Assembly (NCBI GenBank): GCA_051871555.1
Contig: JBJECZ010000150.1
Span: 1-19,817, forward strand
Direction: 5' to 3'
Length of the DNA: 19,817 bases
From: SFTJ01 sp051871555
GTDB lineage: Bacteria; Bacteroidota; Bacteroidia; Bacteroidales; Muribaculaceae
Shown in pieces: positions 8,807 through 16,546 of the stretch (its first letter is position 1; each line of letters begins with the position of its first letter). Position numbers and translations under genes: made by a program. The notes beneath the pieces were generated by a model, which was given only the letters and a program-made list of their open reading frames with translations, was not told where the DNA came from and made no database searches.

Positions 8807-8862
8807 TAGCATCATTCACATAGCCCTAAAAATATTTCGCGCAGCTGCTGGCAAATAGACAT

Positions 8863-8907
8863 AAAAAAAGCACGAAACTCGGTTTGAAAAAAGTTTCATG
8901 CTTTTTT
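8863..8907 (-). terminator. Intrinsic terminator after the small HTH gene
   Basis: An inverted repeat with a long stem. The left arm (8864-8879, A-tract then GCA, one mismatched base, GAAACT) pairs with the right arm (8892-8907, AGTTTC, mismatch, TGC then T-tract) around a 12-nt loop. On the minus strand the hairpin is followed by a run of at least six T, matching an intrinsic terminator 24 nt after the HTH gene stop. The A/T tails on both sides would let it work in both directions, though no plus-strand gene points at it. Confidence 0.85.
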
Positions 8908-8931
8908 ATAATACGTTCTTTTCTGCTATAG

Positions 8932-9186
8932 TTACGCCTCTTTGTTTTCGAGAATTTCAAGAGCCATATCCAAGATTTGAGTGTCGTCAAGAACAACATA
9001 ACCGCCGTTAGGACCCGGTTCGATGTGCAATCCACAATTTTTGCCAAATTCGTAGTTAGTGCCACCGAAATAGTTGCGCACTGTTTGGTCGGTTACATTA
9101 AGCTTGTCGGCAATTTTGTGGATTGAACCTTCAGGCAATGACTCTTTGATTCTACGCAGTTCGTTGAAAGTTATCGTTTTAGCCAT
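8932..9186 (-). CDS. Small helix-turn-helix DNA-binding protein, uncharacterised
   Basis: An 84-residue protein. Residues 21-40 form a clear helix-turn-helix (SIHKIADKLNVTDQTVRNYF), with the Ala, hydrophobic turn and Val/Arg positions expected of such motifs. It is followed by a conserved-looking tail rich in Gly/Pro (GLHIEPGPNGGYVVLDDTQI) and a last amphipathic helix (LDMALEILENKEA). I recall similar short proteins annotated only as DNA-binding in Bacteroidales; no target is known to me. The start ATG at 9186 is supported by the conserved-looking MAKTITFNELRRIK opening. It appears to be a single-gene unit: an AT-rich 118-nt gap before it and a strong terminator after it. It could be a small transcriptional regulator or a nucleoid-associated protein. 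Confidence 0.85.
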   Translation of the reverse strand: MAKTITFNELRRIKESLPEGSIHKIADKLNVTDQTVRNYFGGTNYEFGKNCGLHIEPGPNGGYVVLDDTQILDMALEILENKEA

Positions 9187-9304
9187 GATATTTAAATTTT
9201 TAGTAAGTTAATACTTATGTGAATTATCTCAATTATTAAATTTCTGTTATAAAATTATCACTAATCTTTTATATCACAAAATAATTTTACAAAAATTTTA
9301 AATT
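9187..9304. other. AT-rich intergenic region upstream of the HTH gene
   Basis: This 118-nt gap between the PAP2-family gene and the HTH gene is almost entirely A/T. On the minus strand it holds near matches to the -7 element (TTATTTTG, 7 of 8 positions counting the free ones; AATTTTTG), but none has a convincing -33 partner. No GC stem was found that would terminate the preceding bat transcript; only an A/T-only inverted repeat with a wide loop is present. It probably contains the HTH gene promoter, which I cannot place. Confidence 0.35.
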
Positions 9305-9967
9305 TTACACCGAATAAAATAATGCGATGACAAAAATCACAACAATATTCAGCATAATTGAAATGAACATAATATTTTGATGCAGGGCGGTAAATCGACA
9401 TTTAATTTGGAAGTCGTGGGGAAGCTTGTTCAAAAGCCAGTATACCAGCAGCGCTACAAGCATGCCCAACATTGCACCGCAAATAATGTCGCCTGGATAA
9501 TGCACTCCCAAATAAATACGGCTATACGACACAATAGCCGCCCACAAGAATATGCTTATTGCCACAAAACGGTTTCGGAACAACAATGTGAGCAGCATGG
9601 CGACGCCAAACGTGTTAGCTGCATGGCTCGACACAAAGCCATACATGCCGCCGCGATGACCATTAAGAACATAGGCGCACAAATGCTCGGCGTGCGATGG
9701 ACGCAGGCGGCACACCAGCGGCTTAATCAGCGACGAGGCAATCTGGTCGCTCAACGCCACGGTGAGCGCCACGGCAAGCACTATCATTAATCCGCGTTTC
9801 CAGCCGCTGCGATACGCCACATACAGCAGTGCAATCACCGGCAACACATAGGCGCACTTGCCGGTGAACAGCCACATGAGGCTGTCGGCATAGGCACAAT
9901 GGGCACTGTTTAGCGCCAAAAACACGGACTCGTCGACTTGTTGCAAATATTCAATTATTCCACTCAT
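9305..9967 (-). CDS. PAP2-superfamily membrane phosphatase (lipid phosphatase)
   Basis: A 220-residue polytopic membrane protein with the three catalytic signatures of the PAP2 acid-phosphatase superfamily: KPLVCRLRPSH (KX6RP type), GFVSSHAANTFG (SSH in place of PSGH) and SRIYLGVHYPGDIICG (SRX5HX3D with its catalytic His and Asp). About five or six hydrophobic helices surround them. Relatives dephosphorylate undecaprenyl pyrophosphate, lipid A or phosphatidylglycerophosphate; the sequence does not tell which. The frame opens at a TTG (9976), but the ATG at 9967 gives the sensible start MSGIIEYLQ. It begins 49 nt after the batE stop with no terminator between, so it may be the last gene of the bat transcript, which would link that operon to envelope lipid recycling. 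That link is inference. Confidence 0.92.
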   Translation of the reverse strand: MSGIIEYLQQVDESVFLALNSAHCAYADSLMWLFTGKCAYVLPVIALLYVAYRSGWKRGLMIVLAVALTVALSDQIASSLIKPLVCRLRPSHAEHLCAYVLNGHRGGMYGFVSSHAANTFGVAMLLTLLFRNRFVAISIFLWAAIVSYSRIYLGVHYPGDIICGAMLGMLVALLVYWLLNKLPHDFQIKCRFTALHQNIMFISIMLNIVVIFVIALFYSV

Positions 9968-10016
9968 AGACTTCAATTTCTAAGGTTCTTATTAGGATAA
10001 ACACGACGCAGGGCTA

Positions 10017-10784
10017 TTAAATAATCTTAACGTCGGTGGCTTTAATCCATGCCCGGTGTTGGTCGCTGGTCTTGACATCATACCACAACATCTCCGACTT
10101 CACACTGTCCACCACTTCCACCTTGAATCCTTCGTTAAGCAAGAAGGCTTCCTCAGTTTTATCTTTTGGTTGACGCGGCGAGGTGCTAAGAGTCGATGAT
10201 GGCACTACCACGATAGCATATTTGCTGTTTACGGCATGATTGCGGGTTGCAAAAGCAAACCACAAAGCGAACAACATAGCCACCAGCACTATGCCACCGC
10301 CAAAGAAGCCAATCTTGCGAATTGCCACATTACTCATGAAAATGTAAGCCAGCAACGCTGCCACAAACACCAGGAACAACACCGCCGATATCACCGCCCA
10401 CGAGTTCGACGAGCGGCTCATCACCCAACCCACGATTTTGTCGGTGAAATACGAACCACCGTTGTCGATTTTCACGTTGGCTTTTTCGTTCACAAAATCG
10501 AGGTTGGTGCGGGCATCATCGTTGTTTGGGTCGAGTTTCAATGCACGTTCGTAGTTCAATATGGCTTCGCCCAGATTGCCAAGACGATAATGCGAATTGC
10601 CGATGTTGTAATACAGCTCGCTGCTTGTGCCTTGTTGCTTTGCAGCTTTCTCGTAAAGCTCAATGGCTTTTTCGTAGTGGTCCTTTTCGTATTCGCTGTT
10701 AGCTTGTTTCACCAAATCTTGAGCGAACACCACATTAATTCCCACCAAAAATGCTATGATTGTATATAGAATTCTCTTGGTCAT
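10017..10784 (-). CDS. batE: Aerotolerance protein BatE (TPR plus SH3-like)
   Basis: A 255-residue protein with an N-terminal signal peptide (hydrophobic IIAFLVGINVVFA, then QD). A tetratricopeptide block follows at about 22-100, with typical repeats such as YYNIGNSHYRLGNLGEAI and NYERALKLDPNNDDA. Two hydrophobic segments lie near 132-155 and 160-182, and a C-terminal bacterial SH3-like domain has AFLLNEGFKVEVVD and a final HRAWIKATDVKII. This is the layout of BatE. It probably acts in the periplasm as a protein-protein scaffold for the BatA/BatB VWA proteins. The ATG at 10784 overlaps the batD stop as TGATG, a translational coupling arrangement; a GTG one codon upstream (10787) is a weaker alternative. 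Confidence 0.9.
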   Translation of the reverse strand: MTKRILYTIIAFLVGINVVFAQDLVKQANSEYEKDHYEKAIELYEKAAKQQGTSSELYYNIGNSHYRLGNLGEAILNYERALKLDPNNDDARTNLDFVNEKANVKIDNGGSYFTDKIVGWVMSRSSNSWAVISAVLFLVFVAALLAYIFMSNVAIRKIGFFGGGIVLVAMLFALWFAFATRNHAVNSKYAIVVVPSSTLSTSPRQPKDKTEEAFLLNEGFKVEVVDSVKSEMLWYDVKTSDQHRAWIKATDVKII

Positions 10785-12610
10785 CACTTTTTCTTTTTAG
10801 TATTCTCCAATTTGTCCATCACGTTGCCGGCTTGCTCAAGCACATGGCTCATATCGTTGCCGCTCAATTCGGGCGCATATTGTGCAAACTCGCACTTGTC
10901 GAGCACATCAATCACATCCTTCACCACGTCCTCGCTTGCGCCGTAGCTGTCGAGTTCAGCTTGAATGTTATCTTTACTTAACTCCGAAACCGGTATGCCC
11001 AGTTTGTCGCTCAAATAACCCCAAAGCGCCTTCAGCATCTCGGCATAGAACGCATTGCTGTCGTTGGCAGCCATGAATTTGCGGGCAGTCTTGAGGCGCT
11101 TTTGAGCCACCCTGTTGGCTCGCTTAGTGCGCATAACAGCAATGTTGGTGCGCTCTTTAAGGCTCTTGCGATGATAGAACAACAATCCTGCCACAAACAA
11201 TGTAGGCAAAATGAACCACAACCAGTAGGCGAAGCTGTCGATGAGATAATCATGCTGCTTTTGCAGATGCAAGTCGCCAAGCTTGATGTGCAAGATGTCG
11301 CGGTTTTTCTGCTCCATACCTCCGGCACGATGCGTAGTTGGAGCGCCGCTGCCCTTACCCACCGTGAGGTTGTAGTCGGCAGTCGACAGCGTGACATATT
11401 TACGCTGCGACGGGTCGAAATAGGTGAACACCGTCTTTGGTATGCTGTATTTACCCACATATTGCGGGATAAAGGTGTAGTCGAAAGCTATGCTGCCCGA
11501 CACGTTTGAGCCATTTGGCTTGGCATTGATGTTCGACTGCGGGTCGTAGACCTCAAATTGCGACGGGAAGCCAACTGTTGGCGACTTCACATATTTGATG
11601 TTACCACTGCCTCGAATCACAAGGTTGTAAGTGGCAGCCTCGTAGGTCTTGAGCTGCTGTGGGTTGACGCTCGATTCGATGGTGAAATGGCCGACAGCGC
11701 CATTGAATGTTGCCGGCTTGGGCGTTGGCAGCGGCGTGATGTTAACCGATGCCGAATTCGATTTCACCTTCAACTTCTTCTCAACAGGCTGTTGGATATA
11801 GCCGAATATGCTGCGAATCTTTTCGTATTGCACCACAGTTACGTCGTAATTGCCCGATGTGATAGTGAGTTTGCCCGACTGCTGCGGGAACAAAATACAC
11901 TTCTTCAGTTCTGCCACCATGTAGTTTTCGCCACCCACGCGCTCAACATTGTTCAGCGATGGCGAAAGAGGCAAATCTTCAATCAAGAAGCCATTAAACG
12001 ATGGCTGAAGCGTGGGCATAAACTGCGATATCTGATATTTTGTATAAAGCTTGATGGTGCACACCACAGCCTCCTGCTCGTAGACATTGGTTTTCGACAT
12101 GGCAATGCGCACAAACAAATCTTTGCCGCTAACCTCTTTGCCTGCCTCTTGAGTGTCAATATCGTCGAATCGCACCGCACCACCGTTGCCTCCTTGCTGA
12201 GTCGATGATGCCGACTTGTCAGGCGGCAGAATTTCGAGGCTGAACGGCTTGGTTGTGAGGCGTTTGCCGTCAACCACCACCGATGCTGCACCCACGTTGT
12301 ATGTACCAGCCTTTACGGCTTTATATGTCATAGTGTATTCAACCGACGAACTGCTCGAGCTCACACCGTTCACCCATTGTTGGCTGTAGGAAGTGGAAAC
12401 TGCCGGTCCGTATATTTTTTGAGCACCCTCAATCTCGGGGGCGGTGAACGAGCTGCCCTCGCCATTGCGCAGCACATACACCACCGAGAAACGGTTGCCT
12501 TGAACCACCTGACGAGGTGCCTGCGCCGTGAACGACACTCCGGCAGCCTCTGCCGCAAATGCCGTCATCGCAAGTGCCAAAACGATTGTTTGCAATAAGA
12601 ATTTCCTCAT
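10784..12610 (-). CDS. batD: Aerotolerance protein BatD
   Basis: A 608-residue exported protein (from the ATG at 12610) anchored near its C-terminus. It starts with a clear signal peptide (MRKFLLQTIVLALAMTAFAAEA), followed by a long beta-rich region of Ig-like strands beginning with RQVVQGNRFSVVYVLRN, as in BatD/oxygen-tolerance proteins. A transmembrane helix (YWLWFILPTLFVAGLLFY) is followed by a basic stretch and a helical cytoplasmic tail ending in KKKK. An upstream in-frame ATG (12631) adds MNNIVIV; the 12610 start fits signal-peptide form better, but both are possible. It lies directly after batC and overlaps batE by one base. In the family BatD is proposed to present or stabilise envelope proteins with the BatA/B complex; the biochemical activity is not established. 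Confidence 0.92.
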   Translation of the reverse strand: MRKFLLQTIVLALAMTAFAAEAAGVSFTAQAPRQVVQGNRFSVVYVLRNGEGSSFTAPEIEGAQKIYGPAVSTSYSQQWVNGVSSSSSSVEYTMTYKAVKAGTYNVGAASVVVDGKRLTTKPFSLEILPPDKSASSTQQGGNGGAVRFDDIDTQEAGKEVSGKDLFVRIAMSKTNVYEQEAVVCTIKLYTKYQISQFMPTLQPSFNGFLIEDLPLSPSLNNVERVGGENYMVAELKKCILFPQQSGKLTITSGNYDVTVVQYEKIRSIFGYIQQPVEKKLKVKSNSASVNITPLPTPKPATFNGAVGHFTIESSVNPQQLKTYEAATYNLVIRGSGNIKYVKSPTVGFPSQFEVYDPQSNINAKPNGSNVSGSIAFDYTFIPQYVGKYSIPKTVFTYFDPSQRKYVTLSTADYNLTVGKGSGAPTTHRAGGMEQKNRDILHIKLGDLHLQKQHDYLIDSFAYWLWFILPTLFVAGLLFYHRKSLKERTNIAVMRTKRANRVAQKRLKTARKFMAANDSNAFYAEMLKALWGYLSDKLGIPVSELSKDNIQAELDSYGASEDVVKDVIDVLDKCEFAQYAPELSGNDMSHVLEQAGNVMDKLENTKKKK

Positions 12611-12636
12611 AACTATCACAATGTTATTCATTTAAA

Positions 12637-13452
12637 TCACCATTGATTGCCGGTGCGGCGAGCGTTTGCCTTTTGCTGCTGAGCCTTTTGGGCATTCACT
12701 CTTTGCTGGATGGCATTCTCCTGATTCTGCATGGTTTTCAATATCTGGTCGATATTGTCCTGGCTCATGCCGTTTTGGTTCTGCTTATCCTGCTTGTTTT
12801 CGCCGTCCTTGCGTTGCTGGCTTTGATTTTGCTGATTCTGGTCTTTATTCTTCTTGTCTTCGTTGTCTTGATTCTGCTGCTGTTGTTGTTGCTGCTGTTG
12901 TTGCTGCTGATTCTTGTTTTTGTCCTCGTTTTGCTGTTGCTCGAGTTTCTTTTGAGCAAGTCGCAGATTTTCGCGAGCCTTGTCGTCGTCGGGATTGCGG
13001 CGAAGGCAATTCTTGTAGTTCTCTATGGCGCCGCTATACTCCTCGCGGTTGAAATCGATGTTTCCGAGGTTGTAATAGGCTTTCGACACCAGCTGCTGGT
13101 TGCTGCATGTGGTCACCAGGTTCTTCAAGATGGTTTGTGCCTGATTCACAGGGTTGTTTTTGTCCTCTTTGTCGTTGGCTTTCACTCCCCCGCCCTGACG
13201 AATGAGCGTTGTGGCAAGGTTATAGTTTGCCACCGACGACGACGGGTTCACCTGAAGCGCCTTCTTATATTCCACCTCGGCCTCGCCATAACGCTTGTTG
13301 TTGTAGAGGCTATTGCCTTTGCGTATGAAGTTGCGTTCGCGCTTCATGCTCACCTCTTTTTGTGCCTCGGCATTGTCTTTGGCTGCTACTTGCAACGAAG
13401 CCATTGCCAAACAAAATATCACAACCGCTTTAAATATGTTATTTTTTTGCAT
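12637..13452 (-). CDS. batC: Aerotolerance protein BatC (TPR, Gln/Asn-rich tail)
   Basis: A periplasmic TPR protein of 271 residues from the ATG at 13452 (274 from the ATG at 13461; both overlap the end of batB). It has a signal peptide (KAVVIFCLAMASLQVAA), tetratricopeptide repeats including FIRKGNSLYNNKRYGEAEVEY, ANYNLATTLIR, KAYYNLGNIDFNREEYSGAI and NCLRRNPDDDKARENL, then a very polar low-complexity tail rich in Gln, Asn, Lys and Asp. The tail contains an uninterrupted run of 12 Gln (residues 185-196 counted from 13461). The last 40 residues return to a helical Gln-rich pattern (IDQILKTMQNQENAIQQRV). In Bacteroides the homologue belongs to the bat locus and is thought to complex with BatB and BatE. 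The stop is followed by batD after 5 or 26 nt, depending on the start. Confidence 0.92.
   Translation of the reverse strand: MQKNNIFKAVVIFCLAMASLQVAAKDNAEAQKEVSMKRERNFIRKGNSLYNNKRYGEAEVEYKKALQVNPSSSVANYNLATTLIRQGGGVKANDKEDKNNPVNQAQTILKNLVTTCSNQQLVSKAYYNLGNIDFNREEYSGAIENYKNCLRRNPDDDKARENLRLAQKKLEQQQNEDKNKNQQQQQQQQQQQQNQDNEDKKNKDQNQQNQSQQRKDGENKQDKQNQNGMSQDNIDQILKTMQNQENAIQQRVNAQKAQQQKANARRTGNQW
12874..12909 (-). repeat. CAG/CAA tract encoding 12 glutamines in BatC
   Basis: Thirty-six bases of uninterrupted glutamine codons in the batC frame, mixing CAG and CAA. The mixed codons argue against a pure slippage-prone microsatellite, but the tract sits in a wider low-complexity Gln/Asn/Lys/Asp stretch of about 70 residues (roughly 12750-12945) that may vary in length between strains. 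Confidence 0.85.
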
Positions 13453-14491
13453 CCTTGACATTTTTAGTAAAGAAGTTATATTTGCTTAACCACTTATTCT
13501 TGCGTTCAACCACCAGCATATTGGCAATGACGAGCACCAGTGCCAACCATGCAAACACTGGGAACTGTTCGTCGTGCTGGGTGTAGACCACTCGCTCAAG
13601 GTCTTCCTTGGCAAGTTTTTTCAGATTATCGTCGACATCGGTCACGGCATCGGCTGAGTTGCCGCCAACATAAATGCCCTTACCTGCCTTGGCAATGTCG
13701 ATTGCCATCTGCTCGTTAAGGAAGGTGGTCACCACCTGTCCGTTGTCGTCTTTCAGGAAATTCCCTTGACCGCCCATCGGAATCGGAGCGCCCTTTGTCG
13801 AGCCTACACCAATCACATTGATTTGTATGCCGCGCTTGTGCGCTTCCTTGGCAGCACCCACAGCATCGTCCTCGTGGTTTTCGCCGTCGGTGATGATAAT
13901 TATCGATTTGCCCGATTTTTCGTTTTGGGTGAACGACTTCATTGCCAGATTTATGGCTGCACCAATGGCTGTACCCTGCGTGGGCACCATATTGGTGTTG
14001 ATGCTGTTGAGATACATCTTTGCCGAAAGAAAATCGCTCGTTATGGGCAGCTGGGTGTAAGCATTGCCGGCAAACACTATCAAACCCACCTTATCCTCGC
14101 CCAGGCGGTCGATGAGTTTCTCAAGAATCAGCTTCGAGCGCTGCAGGCGGCTCACACCTTGCGGGTCGTCGGTCGACGAGGCGCGCATCGAGTTCGACAC
14201 GTCGAGCGCAATCATCACCTCTATGCCACGCACCTTTGTGGTTGTTGTCTTGGCACCGGCTCGCGGACGCGCAAGAATAATCACTACCATAGCAAGCGCA
14301 AGCAGCGACAATGTGAGTTTTATCCAAGGCTTATATTTCGACACCTCGGGCATCAAACCTGCTATGCTTGCCATCTTGCCATATTTGTTCAGTCGGCGCT
14401 TGCGCGTATGGCGCGACCACAGGAACAAAAGCACCGCAAGTGGCAGTAGCAATAACAAATAGAGATATGCTGGATTAGCAAAACTAAACAT
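13439..14491 (-). CDS. batB: Aerotolerance protein BatB (VWA domain, membrane-anchored)
   Basis: A 350-residue membrane protein with two N-terminal hydrophobic helices (about 8-26 and 57-76), a von Willebrand factor A domain facing the periplasm, and a C-terminal helix (FAWLALVLVIANMLVV). The metal-ion site is complete: DVSNS for the DxSxS motif, the mid-domain Thr in PTQGTAIG, and the TDGENH motif. Such domains bind Mg2+ and contact protein ligands. The ATG at 14491 was chosen because the longer frame begins at a TTG (14497). It is paired with batA, from which it is separated by 58 nt; batC overlaps its end. The inferred job is to form, with BatA and the TPR proteins, a membrane complex driven or regulated by the MoxR ATPase. 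Confidence 0.93.
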   Translation of the reverse strand: MFSFANPAYLYLLLLLPLAVLLFLWSRHTRKRRLNKYGKMASIAGLMPEVSKYKPWIKLTLSLLALAMVVIILARPRAGAKTTTTKVRGIEVMIALDVSNSMRASSTDDPQGVSRLQRSKLILEKLIDRLGEDKVGLIVFAGNAYTQLPITSDFLSAKMYLNSINTNMVPTQGTAIGAAINLAMKSFTQNEKSGKSIIIITDGENHEDDAVGAAKEAHKRGIQINVIGVGSTKGAPIPMGGQGNFLKDDNGQVVTTFLNEQMAIDIAKAGKGIYVGGNSADAVTDVDDNLKKLAKEDLERVVYTQHDEQFPVFAWLALVLVIANMLVVERKNKWLSKYNFFTKNVKDAKK

Positions 14492-14549
14492 AATCAATTC
14501 ACCTTATTAAAAAATAATTCTTTTTTTGAGTGTGCCACACCTTCAAGGC

Positions 14550-15542
14550 TCACGGAATCGAGCGAAGAATGGTGTAACGGCTTAAAACATCGATGCACAG
14601 GAGCAGAAGCAATGCTATTGCCCACGGCATGTAATTATCCTCGGTATGCGAGAAGTTGCGAATGTCCATTTGCGTCTTTTCGAGGGCATCGATTTCTTTA
14701 AACACATCCTTGAGCACGTTCTTGCTTGTGGCTCGGAAGTATTTACCGCCGGTCGACGAGGCTATACTCTTCAATGTGGCTTCGTCAATCACCACCGGCA
14801 GGCGCTGATATTCCATTCGTCCATACATATTAGTGCCAACGGGATATAATGCCGAGCCGTTGCTGCCAACACCTATGGTGTAAATCTTTATGCCTTTTTC
14901 GCGGGCTATCGATGCAGCGGTGAGCGGTGCCACCACGCCGGTGTTGTTCGAACCGTCGGTGAGCAAGATGATGCTTTTCGACTTTGCCTTGCCTTCCTTG
15001 ATGCGGTTGATTGACGTGGCAATGCCGTCGCCGATGGCTGTACCGTCCTCCAACGCGCCCATCTCGATGTTTTGAATGGCATTAATCAGGGCTGCCTTGT
15101 CGGTGGTCATTGGCACTTGGGTGAAGCTCTCGGCTGCAAATATCACAAAGCCGATGTTGTCGGTTTCGCGACCGCTAACAAACTGGCACGCAACATCTTT
15201 GGCTGCTTCGAAGCGGTTCGGGCGGAAGTCCTGTGCAAGCATACTGGTGGAGATGTCGAGCGCCACAACAATGTCGGTGCCTTCGGTTTCAGATGTCGAC
15301 CAGCTGTCGTGGGTCTGCGGACGCGCGAGAATCACAATCAGGCAAGCCACAGCCAACAGGCGGCACACAAACATCAGGTGCATCCACCACACTTTCCACG
15401 ATGTGCCGAGCTTGGCAAACGGCGAAAGCGAGGTCACGAGCATCGTGGCATGGCTCTGCCTGCGGCGCAACACATACCACACGGCAAGTGGCACAAGCAC
15501 GAGCAGCAGCCACAAATAATTGGGATGTGCAAACGTAATCAT
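14550..15542 (-). CDS. batA: Aerotolerance protein BatA (VWA domain, membrane-anchored)
   Basis: A 330-residue paralogue of BatB with the same architecture: N-terminal hydrophobic helices at about 8-25 and 55-74 (the second ends in the family-typical ARPQT), a VWA domain with an intact metal site (DISTS at 96-100, DGTAIGDG for the Thr loop, TDGSNNTG near 195-202), and a C-terminal membrane helix (WAIALLLLLCIDVL). Compared with BatB it ends directly after the last helix with only a short basic tail. Its ATG overlaps the stop of the upstream gene by four bases (ATGA), so translation is probably coupled. BatA and BatB next to each other downstream of moxR is the hallmark of the Bacteroides aerotolerance operon; the molecular function is still unclear. 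Confidence 0.93.
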   Translation of the reverse strand: MITFAHPNYLWLLLVLVPLAVWYVLRRRQSHATMLVTSLSPFAKLGTSWKVWWMHLMFVCRLLAVACLIVILARPQTHDSWSTSETEGTDIVVALDISTSMLAQDFRPNRFEAAKDVACQFVSGRETDNIGFVIFAAESFTQVPMTTDKAALINAIQNIEMGALEDGTAIGDGIATSINRIKEGKAKSKSIILLTDGSNNTGVVAPLTAASIAREKGIKIYTIGVGSNGSALYPVGTNMYGRMEYQRLPVVIDEATLKSIASSTGGKYFRATSKNVLKDVFKEIDALEKTQMDIRNFSHTEDNYMPWAIALLLLLCIDVLSRYTILRSIP

Positions 15543-16546
15543 TTCTTCACCTCCTTGCTGTCTTGTTTATCTTCTTCGGGTTGGGCTTCGCCTTCGGCAT
15601 CCGGGGTTGGCTCAACCGGTTTCGTTTCGTTCACAAAGTTCAATGCACGCTGATAGGCGGTCTCGTTGTCGTCGGGCAACGTGCGCATATTGGCAAATTT
15701 CACAAAGTCAGCCACCTCAAGAATGCTGTTAAGCAGCGAGTTCACGGCTCGCGTTTCCTCGTTGTTGCGCAGCACTTCGATGATTTGCGACGATGTCATT
15801 TCCACGGCGTTGATGCCGAATCGGCGGTCGATATACACACGCAGGATATCGGTCAACTCGGTGAAATATGTCTTTTCCTGTCCGGCTTGCCACAACTGTT
15901 TCTGCTTGAGTAGCTCGAGGTGCAAAATGGCTTCTTCGTATGGTGGCAGGCGTTTCTTCTTCGGCTTCAACGGCAACTCGCCATTGCGCAACCACTTCAG
16001 GTAGACAAACAGTCCGATTGCTATCACCAATAGAACGATTAAATATACCCACCAGTAGTCGGAAATCACATCGGGCACCCAGTCAAACAGCTTAAACGGC
16101 ACGTTCTCAACCGGTTTATAGTCGTGAACGGTTTTCAACGTGTCAACGTTCACGGCAATCACCTTGATCGATTGATGTGGGGTGAGGAAAGTGTCCTTTC
16201 CTACTACATATTGCAGCGGAGGCAACACATACATGCCCGAGTCGAACGACTGCAAGATAAAGTCACGCTTAATCATCACCCTGCCGTTGTCGATGTCGGT
16301 GGTGTCGCCGTCGGTCTTTAGGGCGATTTCCACTTTGCTCACAATGGTGTCGGCGTTTTCATTCACAAAATAGCCGGTTACGTTCTTATCCTGCGAAATT
16401 TCGATGTGCAATGCCGTTTGCCTGCCCATCACCAGCGTGGCAGAGTCAAGTTTTGCCTTAACAATCACGTTGCCTGCTGCAGCAGGCAGCCACAATGCAG
16501 CCACCGCCAATGCAAATAATATTTTCAATCTAAAATTCTCAATCAT
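15539..16546 (-). CDS. Bat-operon membrane protein with N-terminal periplasmic domain and cytoplasmic tail
   Basis: A 335-residue protein with a signal peptide (LFALAVAALWLPAAAG), a beta-rich periplasmic domain of about 145 residues (GRQTALHIEISQDKNV, SFDSGMYVLPPLQYVV), one transmembrane helix near 171-190 (YLIVLLVIAIGLFVYL) followed by basic residues, then a helical cytoplasmic domain with a DILRVYIDRRFGINAVEMTSSQI segment. The last 30 residues are acidic and low in complexity. It resembles the protein that usually sits between the DUF58 and batA genes in MoxR operons (DUF4381/BatD-like type); I do not know an agreed name. It overlaps both neighbours by four bases (ATGA), so it is tightly bound into the operon. 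It may carry signals between the cytoplasmic MoxR/DUF58 pair and the periplasmic Bat proteins (inference). Confidence 0.85.
   Translation of the reverse strand: MIENFRLKILFALAVAALWLPAAAGNVIVKAKLDSATLVMGRQTALHIEISQDKNVTGYFVNENADTIVSKVEIALKTDGDTTDIDNGRVMIKRDFILQSFDSGMYVLPPLQYVVGKDTFLTPHQSIKVIAVNVDTLKTVHDYKPVENVPFKLFDWVPDVISDYWWVYLIVLLVIAIGLFVYLKWLRNGELPLKPKKKRLPPYEEAILHLELLKQKQLWQAGQEKTYFTELTDILRVYIDRRFGINAVEMTSSQIIEVLRNNEETRAVNSLLNSILEVADFVKFANMRTLPDDNETAYQRALNFVNETKPVEPTPDAEGEAQPEEDKQDSKEVKK

Noticed and set aside
12643..13458. Long open frame on the plus strand exactly opposite batC, giving a very Leu/Val-rich product
   Set aside because: It is the complement of the Gln/Lys-rich batC codons, which read as Leu/Val/Phe on the other strand. 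The TPR protein on the minus strand has clear motifs and operon context.
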